From Diphasiastrum complanatum (Eukaryota > Streptophyta > Lycopodiopsida > Lycopodiales > Lycopodiaceae): a stretch of DNA of 64,000 nt. Position numbers and translations under genes: made by a program. Where the stretch lies: contig CM055108.1 of the NCBI GenBank assembly GCA_029204225.1, positions 20,198,957-20,262,956 of the forward strand, written 5' to 3'. Within the stretch, counting starts at the first letter, position 1, and each line of letters opens with the position of its first letter. Shown here piece by piece: positions 58,420 through 64,000 of the stretch. The notes beneath the pieces were generated by a model that saw nothing but the letters and a program-made list of their open reading frames with translations, was not told the DNA's origin and did no database searches.

Positions 58420-59215
58420 CTTTGGTGGATGAGATAGGGGGTGGCGTCTTTGATGAAAGTGATTCTGTTGGTATTTTTCAAGTCCTTTGGAGTGAAAAGG
58501 TACTTGTGGACTCTTGTTAACCAATATTGGTCAATCCAAGCTTGGAATCTCTACGTCCATGGAATTGCCAAGGAGTGCCGCTCGATAGTATATGCACGCC
58601 ACGGGTATTGATCTTCAATCTTTTCGGAGGTCAACACTTTATTTGGATAAAAAAATATTGGAGGAAGAAAATTGTCCCATTTAGTCTCAATGCCCATCAA
58701 ATATTCTAAGTTTCGAGCATAAGTGGGGGCCGCGTGGACTGTTGGATCAAGACAATTAATATAATTTCTGAAAAACTGGATTAGAGCCATTTTGGCATCT
58801 ACATCCATGTTCCAGTCATGCTCTAGAGGAATTCTTGGCCAAATGCAGTTGTGGAGCGTGATCAGGTCCAAGGGAGTGCCACATTCTGCCCATTTGGATC
58901 ATCCCGTGCAGGGGAGGAAATGCGCATTAACTCTTAATTGGCGTGGACTTGTCACATAGGCCCTGATGGCCGCAGAGTCTCTCTCGAAGAATTGTTGGCG
59001 CCACTCTGGCTGTGGTTGGAGCACTAGAAGAGCTTTCAACTTGTTGCCCTTGATTGTTTGGGCGAAGAAAGATAATCTGCCAGCCGCCTCATGAGGACTC
59101 GTGGGGATGTTTGGCTAAGAATTCATTTGTTTTCTCCTCCACGGACTTTGGTCGACAAAAAGCTTGGCTGGCAGATATGGATCTTGAGCCTTGAGATGTG
59201 GAGGCCTGGCGCTCC
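58420..59215 (-). pseudogene. Gag-like frame of an LTR element, second, longer copy
   Basis: The minus strand at 59215-58910 repeats the sequence of 57475-57180 with a short insertion near 59090. It then continues in a frame open from 58871 to 58551 (PRIPLEHDWNMDVDAKMALI, NLEYLMGIETKWDNFLPPIF) and on to ITFIKDATPYLI near 58440, ending shortly before the LTR. The whole reads as one decayed protein of roughly 260-270 residues between LTRs, with no protease, polymerase or integrase. The family is unrecognised. Confidence 0.55.
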
Positions 59216-61720
59216 AAAAAAAAAAAAATAGTTGATTGAATTTTTTTTTGTGGAGAATCTGATTAACATCTTGTTTGAATGTTTTTACTCATTGACCATT
59301 TTAATTGGCTACCTTCTCCAAATTCAATGGTTTTGCCAAGGTATTTGCGCCATAGATTAGGGTTTATGAAACAACTTGTGTTGCTGAAATTGTAGGTGTC
59401 GAATTTTAGAATTGGCATCATTAATGTGCAACTGCAAAGGCTTTCCGTAGTTTCTATGCAACCACTAAAAAGTTGGCACATTTATGTAGTTAGAAATACA
59501 CACTTTGACTAAAGTTGGAGTTTGTTGATGAAGGTTTCCTGCTATAGCAACTGAGATCCTATATTGATTTTAAAGTAATTAGATGAACTTCAAGTCTACT
59601 CCAAGGTAGGTTGCAATTACTAAGCACTTGATCAATCATGTGGCTAGCTCCAGCTGTTTTAAGACCTTTGCTTGAAGGCTTTGGTTACCAAAGCTACAAA
59701 TTAGGTTAAAAACTTTTTGGACTTGATCAACATAGTTTCTACGGGCCGAAGTCTTTACTGAAATATATTGTTGTCATAGAATATAGTTGTCATTTAAGGT
59801 CTCTAATCATAAAGCAGTTCAATTGACTTATGTTGTTGCCAATTTGCTTGATTCAAGAGCACAATTTATTCTCCCAAGCAATATCATCTAGTGAACGTGC
59901 AAGCTTTGGTAGTAATCAACCCTTTTGTCGTATCTGCGATCTTTTATTCTTTAGCTAGTAGGATGATGATTTAGCTTCTCATAAGGTCATACAAAAACCA
60001 CAAATTTGCTCATAAGTCTGAAGTGGAACAAAATGATTTTTGCATTATATTGCTCTTATGATAAAACAGTGGTGGAAATGAATACTCCATAAAAAATCAG
60101 CTCCTTAGAAACATAAACTTAGATAAATAAGAAGTTCAGAAATGTTGCGATAGGTCTGAAACTAATGGTAGTGTCATGAATGGCAGATCATTTGAAGATA
60201 CTTCATAGTTGAACTTTGGATGGAACACTAGGCTTCAAGAACATGTTGTGAATTTTAGGAATCAACTTTGACAACTTAAGATTTTTGCTAGTCACTCTTC
60301 AATTTTTAAGTTGGCTGTCATAATGTCCTGATTCAAGCTGCCACAATGAAACAATGAACTGTCTTCCATGGAAAAATTCATGGGAAAAACATCATACTGG
60401 CTGCTATCCATTAGGGAATTCCATGATGTACTAAATGAACAATGTGTGGAAGATTCTTCCTCAAGTGAAAAGAAAAACATGTGACATCCATTTCAAAGAT
60501 ATTTCTACATATAGAAGACCACTCTAAAAAGCATTTGTCAATAATCCGAATTCAAAATAGAAACTAGCATCTGATTGCCTTTTTGTCACCAGTTTGATAG
60601 ATTCAACCTCCTGTGTGATATCTCAAATATTTTTGCATACGGTGTCCTTGCACAAAATGAGAATTCTGTGGTGTAGAGTATGGAGCTAAACAATTTCATT
60701 GAAACTTTATAGTTAAAATTTGACAAAATTTGCAAGAACTATGTCATGCTACCTACAAATTGATCTGTGCAAACATTGATTTGTTGTAGATAGGTGATTT
60801 TTGAAGAGATTGTTGGTAAAATTTGTTGTGGTAATGTTGCATGATTTTTGCAATGAGCTTGCTAGTTAAAGTGTGCTCCTCCAATGATGGCAATAACTCT
60901 TCCTCAACCAGCGAAGGTAGCAGCCCATACATGTCCGATGGTAATAGTAGCTCTTTCTCAATCAGCAATGCCCTACTAAACTAGCGCCTAGCGAGAGAGG
61001 GAGAATCATAGATGGCAATGGAAATCCTCTTTGCAATAGTGAGACATTCCTCACAAGTGAATGAGGTACAACATAGCATTGTGGAGGCAGCAGAGAGCCA
61101 TTGCCTTGTGACAGGAGCCACTACAGGTCACTTAGAAACACAATCACTCCAAATCCAAATCCATTCTCAAATGGCATAGTTTCTGTTCCATTTCCTCCTT
61201 GTTGTGATGCCCTGTGAATTGAAAACAAACCGGCTTCAATTTTTGCAAATTTTCATTTATCTCTCATTTCTCCAAATGCTGCAACAGCACTTTGACATGC
61301 CATCGCTACAGGAGGGAGCAATAGCCCTTTGACCTAAAATCGCTAGAGGAGGGAGCGCGCGTGCCACAGAGAGAAAGAGGGCTCGACCCCGAGTGGCGCC
61401 GATGCCACTCGGCTCACCAACCTTTCTTTCTACGGTCCCAAGTGCTCTGAACGACAAATGTTTAGGCTCACAAGAAAGATACCCAATGGGAAAGGCTGGA
61501 AGGGGTAGTATAAAAAAAACAACAAAATTTGTTTAGAAAAAAGAGGTAAGGTTGAAAGAAGAAACTTTTCGACCTTGTCTTTCAAAGGTAGTACTATGTG
61601 TCCTGTCTTGTCTTAGTTTTCTTTTAGGTTAATCAATGGGTTGTAATTGAGTGTATCTATTTTAAATTGCATCAACACTACACTGAGGTAGTGCACGAGA
61701 AACCTCTTTTGAGTTATCAA
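59216..61720. other. AT-rich intergenic sequence without recognised features
   Basis: No coding frame or repeat ends were recognised. A GC-richer patch lies at 61290-61440 without a supported gene. Confidence 0.4.
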
Positions 61721-61721
61721 C

Positions 61722-62458
61722 GTATTGTAAATAAATAAAATTGAAAAGTAGAAATAGTTGCGAGGGTCATGGCATTCTGCTGTATAAGCCCATGGCCCAA
61801 TGAGCACGCAAGTCAAATTGTCACGTTTATAAACTTAGTCTAGAACTTTCAAAGTTTGGTCCAAATTGAGACTCACATGTATCATGTGACTTCCAATGTA
61901 CTTTTTTAAGACCCTTGGATTAGATTGGGTCCAAGATGGATGGTTAAGATTATTTCACATATTTTTAGATGTAGCCAATAGGAGTTTGGGGCAAGGGCCT
62001 TCCCCATTGATAAAAAGACACCTGTTGTACCATATTTCCATGCTTAATGAGAAGGAGAAAACTCTACCATTTTTGGAAGAGAAGCATCCTCATTTGCTAT
62101 TCACTACTTGCTAATGCAATTTGTGTGTGTTTGCTACTTTGTTTCCTAGTTTACATGCTTGTTGGTTTCCACTGTGAATGTTTCTCCATTAGTGAGCTAA
62201 CCTCCACACTCAATCTCTTGCTCTACTACTTCTATCCTTCAATCCCCTTCTCTTCTCTTCTTCCCTCTCTTTTTCACCACAAATCATGATGTATGTTGGG
62301 TTAGTTAGGAGAGTGTAGTGTTAAAGGTGGTAGTGTTAGTGTAAAGGGTAGAAAGCAACTAAAAGTAGCATCTTAGCATAGTTAGGTTCCTATCCAAGTG
62401 TTCTAACCCTCTTTGACAAGTGGAAGGGCTGCTCATCGACGAAATCTACACCCTATAG
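61722..62458 (+). repeat. 5' LTR of a Ty3/gypsy-type element, plus orientation
   Basis: The inverted counterpart of 57527-58340. Homology begins near 61722 (TATTGTAAATAAATAAAA) and runs to CTACACCCTATAG before the primer site. The TGTTGGGGG start is not preserved, so its left end is truncated or diverged. Confidence 0.8.
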
Positions 62459-62476
62459 TGGCGCCGTTGCCGGGGA
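62459..62476 (+). promoter_or_regulatory. Ty3/gypsy-type primer binding site
   Basis: TGGCGCCGTTGCCGGGGA directly after the LTR, the primer site commonly seen in the non-chromovirus plant lineages (Athila, Tat and Ogre). It marks the start of the element's internal region. Confidence 0.85.
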
Positions 62477-63743
62477 TAGGCTTTCACTAACTAGTTTAGC
62501 TGTTTTTGCTTTTTTAGAATGCTTTTAGGTGGATTTTGGGTAGAGTTAGCTTGTTTTATGTATTTTCATGTGCTTGGATTGTTCACAGCTAGTGGAGGAG
62601 GTGTGAGAGGGTAGAGGAGGCCCTAAACAATTTCTTCAAACATAAAAACACTCAAATCTGCATTTTGGAGGGAAAAGAGGCAAAATTCTCATCAGATTTT
62701 TTTTTCTACAAAACCAGTGGAAACCAACCCTCGCATGACTGACAGCAGCTCTAGGGTACTATCCCAGACCCGTATAGAAGCCTGCGAGATTTAGTTCCAA
62801 GCAGATTTTTAAAAATCAGAGAAAAACCATCAAAAATTCAAAACCCTTGTAAAAAACAAAAAAAATTCAGATCATCATAAGAACTCTCATAGAGCTCTCT
62901 GAAGTTTCAACTCTATGAGACCAGGGGACAAAGAATCTTGCAAGAGCTAGTTCCCAGTATAAGTGCTCTTTGTGAAGGTTTCCAGTGAGAAAAGGACGGG
63001 AAAATCCAACAGAACTCTCACAGACACACAAATTTTCAATTCCAGTGGCCAAGAACCCTCGCAGAGAATTTTGAAGTTCCATTTCAGTGAGAAAAGGACA
63101 CGAAAGAGCTTGCGAGAGTTAGTTTGATTCTAGTGAGTAGAAAATTGGATTTGAATGTCTAAAAATCACTAAAATCATAAGATCCATCAAATCCTCGTAG
63201 AAGTAACTTTCGTAAACCATTCCATGGGCTTTAGAATGTCTTTTTACACAAATGATGAAGCCTACGAGAGTTAGAACAAAATATTGGTGAAGTTCAGAGC
63301 AAAAAAGGTGTTCCTGAACCCTTGCAGATAGTGAGATTTTTACTTCCTGTGAGAGTTAACCTTCGCAAAGATTTTCAAAGCTAGATCCATACTAGATACA
63401 GCTCCTGTAAGTCCTGTGAGAGTTACTTCCCAATATTTTTGAAAAAAACAAGTTTTTTGACTGTAAAACAGTGAAGAAACCTTTGCACAACCAGCCCTTG
63501 CATGAGTAACCTTTGCAGACTAGATTAGTAGTTAGATCTGTATCAGATCCAACTACTGTGAAAATCTCAAAACATTCGGACCAAGGATAAAAAAACTATC
63601 AAGGAAAAACCATTGTAAGAGGCTTAAAATCACACTATCGGCCTATCAAATTGATTTGATTCCCTAAGATCCAGATTGCATTCCATTGTACCAGCAAGAT
63701 CCAGCAACCTTGAACTCTACCATCGAATGAATCTAAGATTTAG
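62477..63743 (+). other. Untranslated leader of the gypsy-type element with degenerate repeats
   Basis: No open frame. From about 62730 to 63530 a motif of the type CCTTGCGAGAGTTAG recurs irregularly, often next to TTTCAGTGAGAAAAGG or AAAAATC stretches. Long leaders are usual in these lineages. Confidence 0.5.
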
Positions 63744-63992
63744 ATGATCAATTGTGAGAAGAGCAACAAATCAAACACCAAACCTTCCCAGAGTAGCAGT
63801 TGCGCAAATCGAGGCAAAACCAGTATCAGCACTAATGGATCCAATGGGTCAACTTGTATCTATTGCACCATTGGAGGGCACCATGGGTGGAAATGCCTAA
63901 ATACGATGGGTCATCATATCCAATCAAATTCCTCTAGATCTACGAGCAAGCCTATGAAATTTATGACGAGCGGACCCCGACAGAGAAGTTGA
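63744..63992 (+). pseudogene. Zinc-knuckle frame of the gypsy-type element, possibly gag
   Basis: An 82-codon frame, serine- and lysine-rich, with a CCHC knuckle CIYCTIGGHHGWKC at 63855-63896 (C-X2-C-X4-H-X4-C). It ends in a stop at about 63990 near the window edge. The knuckle fits a nucleocapsid, but its early position and short frame mean the gag may be broken or the main gag may lie beyond the window. Confidence 0.55.
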
Positions 63993-64000
63993 TGATGTTC

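Noticed and set aside
63855-63896. Zinc knuckle considered as evidence for an intact gag
   Set aside because: The frame is only 82 codons and ends in a stop before the window edge, so completeness cannot be claimed.

Overview
The window reads as nuclear DNA of a land plant with a large, transposon-rich genome. The evidence is one recognisable host gene with plant-type GT-AG introns (a WDR48/UAF1-like WD40 gene), several LTR retrotransposons primed by the plant initiator-methionine tRNA sequence (TGGTATCAGAGC), a chromodomain-bearing Ty3/gypsy relic, and a second Ty3/gypsy lineage with the TGGCGCCGTTGCCGGGGA primer site. I cannot place it to species. Introns up to 4.3 kb filled with repeats, and almost uniformly decayed elements, point to slow turnover.

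Layout. From 0.27 to 4.45 kb lies a complete but internally deleted minus-strand Ty1/copia element with two LTRs, a 5-bp target duplication, primer site and polypurine tract. From 4.9 to 10.3 kb there are two overlapping plus-strand copia relics, the second ending in an LTR. From 11.08 to 15.38 kb lies a second complete copia element. Its first LTR carries a 663-bp hAT-type insertion with an 8-bp target duplication, and the other LTR preserves the empty site. From 16.6 to 19.4 kb there are copia scraps, a (CT)n tract and a chromovirus relic disrupted by a 203-bp hAT-type MITE. An unrecognised decayed minus-strand reading frame sits at 19.8-20.75 kb.

The host gene runs on the minus strand from its ATG at 31654 down to an exon ending at 21586. 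Ten exons encode about 440 residues that match the WD40 half of plant WDR48. The C-terminal half was not found. Its introns hold several hAT-like elements and a 326-bp tandem duplication. A GC-rich candidate leader exon lies upstream at about 39.4 kb.

Upstream, at 33.18-36.01 kb, is a complete LTR element with no recognisable coding sequence inside (LARD-like). The 36-57 kb interval is AT-rich, with LINE and copia scraps, an inverted pair of about 0.7-kb repeats (41-45 kb) and a head-to-head junction of two copia relics at about 48.93 kb. From 57 to 64 kb there is an LTR family present as an inverted LTR pair. One copy is flanked on both sides by the same unrecognised gag-like frame; the other opens into a Ty3/gypsy primer site, a repetitive leader and a CCHC zinc-knuckle frame at the window edge.

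Apart from the WDR48-like gene, I see no intact gene, no RNA gene and no CRISPR array.
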